DNA of 41,959 nucleotides from JAUVXE01 sp964349355 (GTDB lineage Bacteria > Actinomycetota > Coriobacteriia > Anaerosomatales > SLCP01). This document shows, one piece after another, positions 31,763-39,463 of the stretch. Below the pieces are notes generated by a model. The model searched no databases, was not told the origin of the DNA, and was given only the letters and a program-made list of their open reading frames with translations. Every line of letters starts with the position of its first letter. Position 1 is the stretch's first letter. The stretch spans positions 1 to 41,959 of the forward strand of contig CAYGFZ010000014.1 of the NCBI GenBank assembly GCA_964349355.1. Reading direction: 5' to 3'. Both the position numbers and the translations under genes were made by a program.

Positions 31763-34700
31763 GTGCTCGTTGGCCGCGGGCCCGGCGGTGAACCGCGCGA
31801 GCTCGAATCGTGCAAGCTCGCGAAATCAGAGGCCGCGTTCTGGGGCCGCATCGCCCAGCCGCACACATTCGCCGAGCAGGCCTCCGAGGGCCTCACCGAG
31901 TTCCTGCGCCGTGTCATGCTCCATAACGCCCCGCTCACCGACCCCAAGGACGTCGCCTGGTTCCTCGCGAGCTACGCGCGCACCGCGCGGCTGCGCCTCG
32001 AGCACCGCGACCTGCCCGCGCTCGATCAACTGCGTGAGCAGCTCGAAGAGGCGCTCGGACTCAAGTTCGAGGGCGAGCGCGGCGACCACTTCTTCCGCTC
32101 CACACTCGTCCAGACGCTCTTCTACGGCATGTTCGCTTCCTGGGTGCTCTGGACCCGCGAGCAGGCGAGCACACAGGCCGGCCGCGGCGGCCGGTTCGAG
32201 TGGGAGACGGCGAGCGCGACCCTGCACGTACCCATGGTCTCTGAGCTCTTCTACCAGTTCTCCAACCCCGGCAAGCTGCGCGACCTCCACATCGCAGAAG
32301 TGCTCGAATGGGCCGAGGAGGTGCTCAACCGCGTCGTTCGCACCGAGTTCTTCCGCTGCTTCGCCGAGGACCACGCCGTTCAGTACTTCTACGAGCCGTT
32401 CCTCGAGGCGTTCGACCCGCAACTGCGCAAGGAACTTGGCGTGTGGTACACGCCCGACGAGGTGGTCAAGTACATGGTCGCCCGGGTGGACTGGGCGCTG
32501 CGCGAAGAGCTGGGCATCGCCGACGGTCTTGCCGATCCGAGCGTGTTCGTGCTCGACCCGTGCTGTGGCACCGGCGCCTACCTCGTCGAAGTGCTGCGCA
32601 AGATCGACGCCACACTCACCGCCAAGGGTGCCGACGCGCTTACCCGCCACGACGTCAAACGTGCTGCGATGGAGCGCGTCATCGGCTTTGAGATCATGCC
32701 GGCATCGTTCGTGATCGCGCACCTGCAGCTGGGGCTGCTCTTGCGCGAGCTTGGTGTGCCACTCTCGTCGGACAGCTCCGAGCACGAGCGCGCGGCGGTC
32801 TACCTCACCAACGCGCTCACCGGGTGGAATAACAAGGTCGCGCCGCCCAAGGACAAGCGGGTCCATGCTAATCAGATCCATTCCACGGTGCTCTTGTCGG
32901 AGTTCGCCGAGGAGAAGGATGCGGCCAATCAGGTCAAGCGCGAGGCGCCGATTCTTGTAGTGCTCGGCAACCCGCCGTACAACAGCTATGCGGGCATGGC
33001 GATAGGCGAGGAGCGTGAACTCTCCGCGGCCTACCGGACCACGAAGCGCGCGCCAAAACCGCAGGGCCAGGGCCTGAACGATCTGTATGTCCGGTTCTTC
33101 CGGCTCGCCGAGCGCCAGATCGTTGAGCACACGGGCAAGGGTGTCGTGTGCCTCGTCACCAACTACTCGTGGCTCGACGGACTTTCGTTCACTGGCATGC
33201 GCGAGCGGTTTCTCGATGTGTTCGACACCATTTGGATCGACAACCTCAACGGCGACAAGTACAAGACGGGCAAGCTCACACCCGAGGGCAAGCCCGACCC
33301 GAGCATCTTCTCGACCGAGAAGAACCGCGAGGGAATCCAGGTGGGGACGGCGATCGCGATGCTCGTGCGCGATGGGGCGAAGGCCGACAAAGGAGTGCAC
33401 TACCGCGAGTGGTGGGGGTCGCAGAAGCGGACCGAGCTGGCTGCTGCGGCTGAGGCCGAGGAGCAGGCGTACGAGCACCATGAGCCCGAGCCATCGCTCG
33501 GGCTGACGTTCAGGCCCTCGCAGGTCGCTGAGGGGTACCTCTCCTGGCCGAGGATTCCCGACTTGTTTCCGGTGTCGTTCCCCGGCGTGAAGACGAGCCG
33601 TGACGACTTCCTGGTCGATATCGATCGCGACCGACTGGAGGAGCGTATCTGTCGGTACTTCGATGCGTCTGCGAGCGATACAGAGATTGCACAGCGATGG
33701 CCGTCGGTGATGCGACCGGGAGGCCGTTTCGACCCGATAGCGACCAGGAGAGCCTTGCTGCAGAAAGGACTCGACTTTGGGCGCTTCGTCAGGTATGCGT
33801 ATCGGCCCTTTGATGTTCGCTGGCTTTTCTGGGTTCCGGAGACCAAGCTCCTCGATGAGAAACGTGCAGAGTACGTTACTCGCGTCTCGAGCGGGGAACT
33901 GGCCATCGTCGCTCAGCAGAAGCCGCGGCGCGCGTGGTCTCGTCCGCAGGCAATTGCCGAGGTTGCGTGTCTGGACCTCATGGACCGCGGGGCAACCATC
34001 TTCCCGGTGACGCTGCACGACGGTGCGCCTGGTGAGCTGTTCGGATCGGACATCGGCGAGAACCTGTCGACGGTCGCGCAGGGTTACTGTGAGCGTCAGA
34101 GTGCCAACGCATCGAGCCTGGCTGCGCACGCAATGGTGATTCTGCATGCGCACGCGTACGCGATGGAAAACGCGGGAGCCCTCATGCAGGATTGGCCGAG
34201 AACGCCTCTGCCAAGCGACCCTGACCTTCTCGCACAGTCTTCACGGCTCGGCGAGCGAGTCATCGCACTATTTGAAGGGACTGACAAAGGCGTACAAACC
34301 TCAATCGGAATCCTGTCCGCAGTTGCCGGCAAGTCTCTCGACCCTGCCACAGACCTCGCGGTGACCGCTCGCTGGGGCATTCGCGGCAACGGCGGCGTTG
34401 TCATGCCCTCGACCGGCAAGCTCGCCGAGCGCCCGTATACCGACGACGAGCGCGCCGCCGTCGCCGAGGCCGCAGACTCCCTCGGTATGGCTGCGGAGCA
34501 GGCGGTCTCGCTCCTCGGCGAGACGTGTTACGACGTGTACCTGAATGATGTCGCGTACTGGCGGTGCGTGCCGGCGAACGTGTGGCGCTACACGATCGGC
34601 GGGTACCAGGTCGTCAAGAAGTGGCTGTCGTACCGTGAGCGCGCGCTGCTCGGGCGCGACTTGAAGCCGGAGGAGGCGCGCTACGTCACCGAGATGGTGC

Positions 34701-34825
34701 GTCGGATCGCCGCGCTCGTGCTTATGCAGCCCGAGCTTGACGCGAACTACGAGCGGGTGAAGGCCGACGTGTGGGAGTGGGGAGCTGGGGAGCACGTGTC
34801 GGCGGGCGGCGGTATGATGGGATAA
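31763..34825 (+). CDS. Type ISP/IIG-like restriction-methylase, N6-adenine methyltransferase and specificity part
   Basis: Continuation of the same frame; the first possible restart after the amber codon is GTG 31763, without a good ribosome-binding site. The methyltransferase core has VLDPCCGTGAYLVE (motif I, SAM binding) and LGNPPYNSY (motif IV, N6-adenine type). A target-recognition/C-terminal region follows with YRPFDVRWLFWVPETKLLDE, typical of type ISP C-terminal domains. With the N-terminal nuclease the product would be 1145 residues. No helicase is visible between nuclease and methyltransferase, so it is closer to a compact type IIG/ISP-like enzyme than to LlaBIII. No separate restriction, specificity or control gene is nearby. 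If the TAG is real, restriction is lost and methylation depends on restart. Confidence 0.8.
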   Translation: MLVGRGPGGEPRELESCKLAKSEAAFWGRIAQPHTFAEQASEGLTEFLRRVMLHNAPLTDPKDVAWFLASYARTARLRLEHRDLPALDQLREQLEEALGLKFEGERGDHFFRSTLVQTLFYGMFASWVLWTREQASTQAGRGGRFEWETASATLHVPMVSELFYQFSNPGKLRDLHIAEVLEWAEEVLNRVVRTEFFRCFAEDHAVQYFYEPFLEAFDPQLRKELGVWYTPDEVVKYMVARVDWALREELGIADGLADPSVFVLDPCCGTGAYLVEVLRKIDATLTAKGADALTRHDVKRAAMERVIGFEIMPASFVIAHLQLGLLLRELGVPLSSDSSEHERAAVYLTNALTGWNNKVAPPKDKRVHANQIHSTVLLSEFAEEKDAANQVKREAPILVVLGNPPYNSYAGMAIGEERELSAAYRTTKRAPKPQGQGLNDLYVRFFRLAERQIVEHTGKGVVCLVTNYSWLDGLSFTGMRERFLDVFDTIWIDNLNGDKYKTGKLTPEGKPDPSIFSTEKNREGIQVGTAIAMLVRDGAKADKGVHYREWWGSQKRTELAAAAEAEEQAYEHHEPEPSLGLTFRPSQVAEGYLSWPRIPDLFPVSFPGVKTSRDDFLVDIDRDRLEERICRYFDASASDTEIAQRWPSVMRPGGRFDPIATRRALLQKGLDFGRFVRYAYRPFDVRWLFWVPETKLLDEKRAEYVTRVSSGELAIVAQQKPRRAWSRPQAIAEVACLDLMDRGATIFPVTLHDGAPGELFGSDIGENLSTVAQGYCERQSANASSLAAHAMVILHAHAYAMENAGALMQDWPRTPLPSDPDLLAQSSRLGERVIALFEGTDKGVQTSIGILSAVAGKSLDPATDLAVTARWGIRGNGGVVMPSTGKLAERPYTDDERAAVAEAADSLGMAAEQAVSLLGETCYDVYLNDVAYWRCVPANVWRYTIGGYQVVKKWLSYRERALLGRDLKPEEARYVTEMVRRIAALVLMQPELDANYERVKADVWEWGAGEHVSAGGGMMG

Positions 34826-34952
34826 GTGGTTACGCAGACTGTTCAATCAGGGGTTCGCCGCACTGCCCGGTGTGGCTTCCACACGCAGCCTTGTGTAGGG
34901 TCGTCGTAGCATTGTCACCGGGGGGCGGCTGGTGACTGAGGAAGGGGATGTC

Positions 34953-37691
34953 ATGGAGCTCACAGAGCTTGTAGCGTGGTCAAGGGCAGCCTATCCGCAC
35001 GGCGGAGAAGGAGTCGGTGGGCGGAGTCTGGATGGTCTTTCGGACCTTCAGTCTTCAGCGCTTCGGGTCGCGAGCGCCTACGAGATGTTCCAAGATGGTC
35101 ACAGTCCTGAGGAGACACTCCTACGCTTGGGAACCGGGCTCAACGGGCTCGCAAAGCATCTTCGCGTGAATGGCACGCACGACGCAGCGATGCACACGTT
35201 CTCGATGGCCTTTCTGGGACTGACGTCGCTTCATGATCGCGATGGTCAACCCGAGCGCTTCATAAAAGCCATCAACTTCGCTCACGCCAACTTCAAGAGC
35301 CTCGGAGGAGAGGTGGAGGCGGTCTGCGACATTCCGGCAGAGCCGTTCATTGACTTGGGTGAGGTTCTTCAGGCTTCGCTGGTTGATCCAGCGGATACGA
35401 ACGGTGGAGTTGTGGCCGCTGAACCGCTGATGACTCTCCATGAGATAGCGTCGTGCGTCGAGTTGCTTGAGGGCGCGATGGAATCGTGGCCAGCCAATGG
35501 CGTCACCCGCCCCACGGCGGAGATTGTTCCCGAGCTGGAGCGCTTCTTCGAGAAACAACTCGGTCAGTCCGATTTGCTTGTCCGGGACCTCAGCGTAGTC
35601 TTTGGACAAGATCGGGAGTTCCTCCTATCCGAGATGATCCCATCGGACTTGCCGATGGACAGTGAGTGCCTGTCGCGTGCGGCGCAAGAACTCAGAACCT
35701 TAGCCTTCCGTCGCTCGCACGACCCGAGTGAGCCCAGAAGGCGCTGGATACTAGCAGCACTCATGAACTACGCGCTCCTGAGCATGCCGGCCGGCCTCTC
35801 CACCAATGCAGCCCAGGTCCAATTCGATCTCATGGGCTATCTGTCATCAATTCAGATTGCACGTCGATACACCGATTCAGACCGAGACCTCCTTCTTGAT
35901 TGTGCGGAAGCCGAGGTGCGACTTGCATGCAACATGCCTCCCATATTCCTGAACCGTTTCCAGCAGGTCAGGGACTGGGTCCTGGCCGCCGTTGGCACCT
36001 ACTTGATTCTATCGGGCCCCAATCCGTCGAGCCCCTCCGACAACTACTACGACGAGCGGGTTCATTCGGACGATGCTCCGCACACTCGCGGCCTAGGCAG
36101 GGCACGGCGACAGGAGTGGCCCGAAATGCTCCTGGATGAGTGGCGTCTGAAATCGGACACTGCCGACGGCGCATGCTTCGCCCTTGCATCTTTGGGAGGG
36201 TGGGACCTTGCCAGAAGTTGCTGGATAGTTGACCGTATCTACGACGAATCCAAGGACTCGCAGAGCGACCTTAGTAGAGACGCATGGCATGAACGGCTCG
36301 AGGATCTGCTCGCGCGCGTGGATCGAGTTCGCATCGTCACGAATCCATGGCGCTCCACCGAACCGACGGCATCCCGCGGGACAATCATCACAAGCGACGA
36401 GGCCGGGCGATTCGTCGTGCCCGACGGTCTTCTGCGAGCCGCAATTGCCCAGGGCCTGAAGCTTGGCGAAGCCGTGTCTGTTCAGGGTCACTTGTTTGAA
36501 GGCAGGCGCATACCCACCTATCTGTTGTCGAGAAAGTTCGGCCCGTACGCGATCTTGAAGATTGACCACCGGGACAAGGTTCTGCGAGAGCTGCGGAATT
36601 TCGAGGAGTACGCGAAGCGTCAACTTCATCCGAGCCACAGACCGAGCGAGTGTGTCGCGTACGAAACCGACATGTATCTGGGTGAAGATGGAGCACCACT
36701 GCGTGCCATTGCGACCTCCTACGTGTTCGATGAGGATGACAGCCCACTTACTCTTGGTACCTGGCTGAGAAGTGCTGACCCGGACTTGGCAGCGCAAACG
36801 TTGGAGCAGTTCCTAACGCGCACGTTGCGCCCGTGGCTGGCGCATATCAGGCGAAACAGAGTTGATCTTCGAACGGAGTATCCCGTTCTCAGGCCTGCAC
36901 CAGCCCCCGGCAAACAGCAACAGTCCCATTGGGCGGAAACGGAGATCGAGCGGCTTGAGAGCCCGTCAGTTGGAACCGCGCTCGAAGTGAGTCTGTCTCG
37001 CGACGACCGCGATCCCAATTGGTTCGACGAACTTGAAGGCGCTCACGCGGTTCTTGGTGCAGGGGTCGCTCGGACGAGTATTGTCAACCCGCTGTGGTTG
37101 TGCCTGGAGTTCGCGGACATCGGTTCGGGTTCGCTTGACTCAGCGCTTGATGAGCTTGAGGTTCGCGACCTCGACACACTCCTCTGCCGTGCCCATGGCG
37201 ACCTTCACCTCGACAACGTCTTGTGCACCGTCGCACTGGAGGGCGCTTCACCGCGAACGGTTCTCATTGACTTCGAGAGTACGCATGAGGGTCACGTCTG
37301 CAAAGACATCGCACGAGTCGAGGCGAGCATCCTGTGCCAGATCTTCAAGCTTGAGTCGGACACCGAGGCCGCAACCGTGACCAGCTGGTTCACGAGCAGT
37401 GTTCAACCCGGTGCCGTATTCGAGTGCGCGGTTGTTCGCGATGCTGGCAGCGAAGTGGAGAGCATCACGCTCACGGTGGCTCGACTTCGATGGATCGCCC
37501 ACCAGTGCGGGCAGGGACTGTGGCCCGTGCGTAGCTGGGAGTATCTGGTCGCTCTCTTCTCGGCGCTTCTACCCATGGCACGATGGACGTCGCTGACATC
37601 GAACCAACGACGACGCGCCCTGCTCTTTGCGACAGTTGTCGGCTCGGCGCTGTACGCTGAGTGCGAGCAGCACACGGGTACTGCCGTGTGA
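34953..37691 (+). CDS. Large protein with kinase/aminoglycoside-phosphotransferase-like C-terminal domain
   Basis: 912 residues from ATG 34953 (AAGGGG 5 bases upstream); GTG 34932 would add 7. The first ~300 residues are helical and repeat-like (ALRVASAYEMFQDGHSPEET, DAAMHTFSMAFLGLTSLHD). A middle region has a small beta barrel (about 485-525). The kinase-like part follows: GPYAILKIDH (ATP lysine near 532), ELRNFEEYAK, then HGDLHLDN (catalytic Asp/Asn near 750) and LIDFESTHEGH (metal Asp near 772). This resembles APH-type kinases and the TCAD9-like kinase domains reported in prokaryotic conflict systems; I cannot prove the latter. The first attC site lies 40 bases after its stop, so it may be the first cassette gene. 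The 127 bases upstream hold no gene. Confidence 0.65.
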   Translation: MELTELVAWSRAAYPHGGEGVGGRSLDGLSDLQSSALRVASAYEMFQDGHSPEETLLRLGTGLNGLAKHLRVNGTHDAAMHTFSMAFLGLTSLHDRDGQPERFIKAINFAHANFKSLGGEVEAVCDIPAEPFIDLGEVLQASLVDPADTNGGVVAAEPLMTLHEIASCVELLEGAMESWPANGVTRPTAEIVPELERFFEKQLGQSDLLVRDLSVVFGQDREFLLSEMIPSDLPMDSECLSRAAQELRTLAFRRSHDPSEPRRRWILAALMNYALLSMPAGLSTNAAQVQFDLMGYLSSIQIARRYTDSDRDLLLDCAEAEVRLACNMPPIFLNRFQQVRDWVLAAVGTYLILSGPNPSSPSDNYYDERVHSDDAPHTRGLGRARRQEWPEMLLDEWRLKSDTADGACFALASLGGWDLARSCWIVDRIYDESKDSQSDLSRDAWHERLEDLLARVDRVRIVTNPWRSTEPTASRGTIITSDEAGRFVVPDGLLRAAIAQGLKLGEAVSVQGHLFEGRRIPTYLLSRKFGPYAILKIDHRDKVLRELRNFEEYAKRQLHPSHRPSECVAYETDMYLGEDGAPLRAIATSYVFDEDDSPLTLGTWLRSADPDLAAQTLEQFLTRTLRPWLAHIRRNRVDLRTEYPVLRPAPAPGKQQQSHWAETEIERLESPSVGTALEVSLSRDDRDPNWFDELEGAHAVLGAGVARTSIVNPLWLCLEFADIGSGSLDSALDELEVRDLDTLLCRAHGDLHLDNVLCTVALEGASPRTVLIDFESTHEGHVCKDIARVEASILCQIFKLESDTEAATVTSWFTSSVQPGAVFECAVVRDAGSEVESITLTVARLRWIAHQCGQGLWPVRSWEYLVALFSALLPMARWTSLTSNQRRRALLFATVVGSALYAECEQHTGTAV

Positions 37692-37730
37692 TGGATCGGG
37701 GCCGATGCTCGGTCGGCCTCTGCGCAGGTC

Positions 37731-37795
37731 GGCGAACCCCGGCATCCACCGGACAGCCGCTTCGCGGCTGCAGGTGATGCCGAAACACGTTAGCA
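37731..37795 (+). other. attC site 1 (integron cassette recombination site)
   Basis: Outer boxes GGCGAAC (37731-37737) and GTTAGCA (37789-37795) enclose nested stems. CGGCATCCACC (37740-37750) pairs with GGTGATGCCG (37773-37782) except for one unpaired C, and CAGCCGC (37754-37760) pairs with GCGGCTG (37764-37770) around TTC. One extrahelical base in the left arm (a G on the bottom strand) is the structural mark that integrases read in folded attC. The core boxes deviate from RYYYAAC/GTTRRRY, so the call rests on structure. Confidence 0.7.
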
Positions 37796-37864
37796 CCATC
37801 AGGATGCCGATCATCACGCGCCCAAGACGTACAGATGCACGGGGCCTGGTACGCGCCGGGGCGA

Positions 37865-38356
37865 CTAGAAGGGAGCCTTGGCGGGATCGTAGTACCAGGT
37901 TTCGCGCTCGATCTTGCCCTCGGACGTCTCAAGTGCAGTGACACCGGCGACTTGCGTGATTCTCTCCAGGTCGGGCCGTATCCCATCTGCTGTCCAGAAC
38001 ACGAGTGCCCAGTCGTCACCCACGAGCGTGCGTTCGATGGTGAGGTCGAAATCGGGCGTCGCCAGCAACGCGTTGAGCGCAGCTTCGATCTCCGCGGTTC
38101 CCTCGTGCGTCCTGTCGGTGGCCGCATCGTACAGGGTCGCATCAGCAGCGTAGAGAGGAACAAGGCCCGGCACATCCTTGGTGGTATCGAGTCCCTCGTA
38201 CGCCGCGGCGTACGATTCGATGACGGCTGCCACGGTTCGCTCTCCGCGATCAGCGAACCACATCCCGGCAACGAAGGTCACGCCAAGAGCCACCAGGACT
38301 GCCAGTGCCACGAACAGCCACCTTCTGCCGCGAGGCTTGCGCGTTTCGCCGTCCAT
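37865..38356 (-). CDS. SnoaL/NTF2-like protein with N-terminal membrane anchor (reverse-oriented cassette gene)
   Basis: 163 residues, minus strand, ATG at 38356 with GGGAGG 8 bases upstream. Residues 14-35 are a membrane helix after a basic start (KPRGRRWLFVALAVLVALGV). The remainder resembles a SnoaL/NTF2-like cone: AAVIESYAAAYEGLD, LVPLYAADATLYD, GTAEIEAALNALLA, VGDDWALVFWTADG. Such domains bind small molecules or are inert pockets. No catalytic set is visible. The gene lies inside the cassette bounded by attC 1 and attC 2 but runs opposite to the usual cassette direction, so it needs its own promoter. The 120 bases upstream have no clear consensus. Confidence 0.65.
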   Translation of the reverse strand: MDGETRKPRGRRWLFVALAVLVALGVTFVAGMWFADRGERTVAAVIESYAAAYEGLDTTKDVPGLVPLYAADATLYDAATDRTHEGTAEIEAALNALLATPDFDLTIERTLVGDDWALVFWTADGIRPDLERITQVAGVTALETSEGKIERETWYYDPAKAPF

Positions 38357-38478
38357 CGTCCCGACCTCCCGTACAGTGAACACGTCTACAGGGGGAGTAT
38401 CCCCATTTGTCACCACGCAAGAAGAGGGAACAACCCTGCATAGTGGTCGGAGTGCGGATATCCGTGGTACTGTTGAGG

Positions 38479-38579
38479 TGCTAACCTGCGCTTCCACGCA
38501 GACGGCGCGCCCCGTGAGGTATGCTCGGGTGGAAGGCGCTCGCCGGCGCGCCGCTGGTGAAGCGCAAAGACGTTAGGGC
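38479..38579 (+). other. attC site 2 (integron cassette recombination site)
   Basis: Boxes TGCTAAC (38479-38485) and GTTAGGG (38572-38578). GCGCTTCCAC (38488-38497) pairs with GTGAAGCGC (38557-38565) except for one unpaired C. CGGCGCGCC (38503-38511) pairs fully with GGCGCGCCG (38545-38553). This has the same architecture and the same extrahelical base as the neighbouring sites, with a longer loop. Confidence 0.8.
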
Positions 38580-38580
38580 G

Positions 38581-39036
38581 ATGAATGGGGGCATCTTGAA
38601 CGAGTTCGAATCGGTACCAACTGCAGATGGCGCGGTCGCCCGGATTGAGATGTGCGACGACTTTCTTGTACCCCCGACCCTCGAAGACCCATCTGCCACG
38701 CGCGCGAAGATTGTTCTCATCACTAGGGTCTCAGGCGGGTATGTCGTCGTCTGTAGCGCACTGCCGGTTTCCGGTCGTTCCGTGGTCAACGCGCGCGAGG
38801 CGCTGTATGCCCAGCTGCTGACTGAGCGTCCGGACGTGTACCGGCCGGTCTGGTTGGAGCACCTTCCGGCCCATATCTCAGCGGCACCAGGGTACGCTCT
38901 GGAAGAAATCGCACTCGCGCCAGACGGCTGGAGTGGGACTGAAGTCGGCGATTCCACGTGGGAGGTATATGCAGCGGCGCTTGAGCTCGAGCCAGCCACG
39001 CTGGCGCTTGGGTTCGAAGACGAACTTGCCGACTGA
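38581..39036 (+). CDS. Cassette-encoded protein of unknown function
   Basis: 151 residues from ATG 38581, only a few bases after the recombination point of attC 2, and ending 10 bases before attC 3. This tight fit is how integron cassettes package a gene. There is no recognisable domain. The sequence has alternating strands (AKIVLITRVSGGYVVVCSAL) and an acidic C-terminus (LELEPATLALGFEDELAD). It is probably a small soluble alpha/beta protein. A TTG at 38596, just after a GGGG run, is an alternative start. Expression would depend on read-through or an upstream cassette promoter. Confidence 0.65.
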   Translation: MNGGILNEFESVPTADGAVARIEMCDDFLVPPTLEDPSATRAKIVLITRVSGGYVVVCSALPVSGRSVVNAREALYAQLLTERPDVYRPVWLEHLPAHISAAPGYALEEIALAPDGWSGTEVGDSTWEVYAAALELEPATLALGFEDELAD

Positions 39037-39046
39037 GGGGCGCACG

Positions 39047-39147
39047 GCCTAACCCGGGCGTCGAGCAGAAAGCGCGCCCGTGTGCGGTGGGCTCGGGCTG
39101 AGAAGTCGGGCGGGGCGCGCTTCAGTTCACGCCCAAGGACGTTAGGC
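39047..39147 (+). other. attC site 3 (integron cassette recombination site)
   Basis: Perfect outer boxes GCCTAAC (39047-39053) and GTTAGGC (39141-39147), matching RYYYAAC/GTTRRRY and complementary to each other. GGGCGTCGA (39056-39064) pairs with TCACGCCC (39127-39134) with one extra C. AAGCGCGCCC (39070-39079) pairs with GGGCGCGCTT (39113-39122). A textbook 101-base attC and the strongest of the three. Confidence 0.9.
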
Positions 39148-39169
39148 GAAACCGAGGATTGGTCGTTCG

Positions 39170-39463
39170 TTGAAGGTCATCTGGGTGGAAGCGGGCGATC
39201 TCAGTCCTGGCGCGGGCCACGGAGTGGACTTCTTCGCCGACAATGACCGCGAACGAGGCTTGATCGCTGTGCTCCGCGGCTTCGAGTGGCTGCATCGCTC
39301 ACCCGAAACCGTCGAGATTGAGATTCGTCCGCCTGACGAAGAGTACGACGACGTGTTCCTCGCAGACGCCCAATCGAGCATCGACTACTGGGTCAATCAC
39401 CCTGAGATGCTCTGGGCGCACACCGATCCCTCGCCCACACTAGCGGCATTCGTCAACGGGTAA
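39170..39463 (+). CDS. Cassette-encoded small acidic protein of unknown function
   Basis: 97 residues, TTG start at 39170 with GAGGA about 11 bases upstream, 22 bases after attC 3. No family recognised. The middle is strongly acidic (IEIRPPDEEYDDVFLADAQS), a property of many cassette-encoded and antitoxin or anti-restriction proteins, but nothing more can be said. No attC follows. Its stop converges with and overlaps the minus-strand MBL gene by 11 bases, so the 3' part of this cassette may be lost, or the array ends here. Confidence 0.55.
   Translation: MKVIWVEAGDLSPGAGHGVDFFADNDRERGLIAVLRGFEWLHRSPETVEIEIRPPDEEYDDVFLADAQSSIDYWVNHPEMLWAHTDPSPTLAAFVNG

Noticed and set aside
31826..34153. 775-codon open frame on the minus strand
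   Set aside because: It lies wholly antisense to the methyltransferase, which has clear motifs. Long antisense frames are expected in GC-rich genes, and its text is low-complexity Arg/Glu/Val without domains.
34826..34952. Search for an attI or attC before the 912-residue gene
   Set aside because: No GTTRRRY box with flanking stems is visible, so the left boundary of the array cannot be placed.
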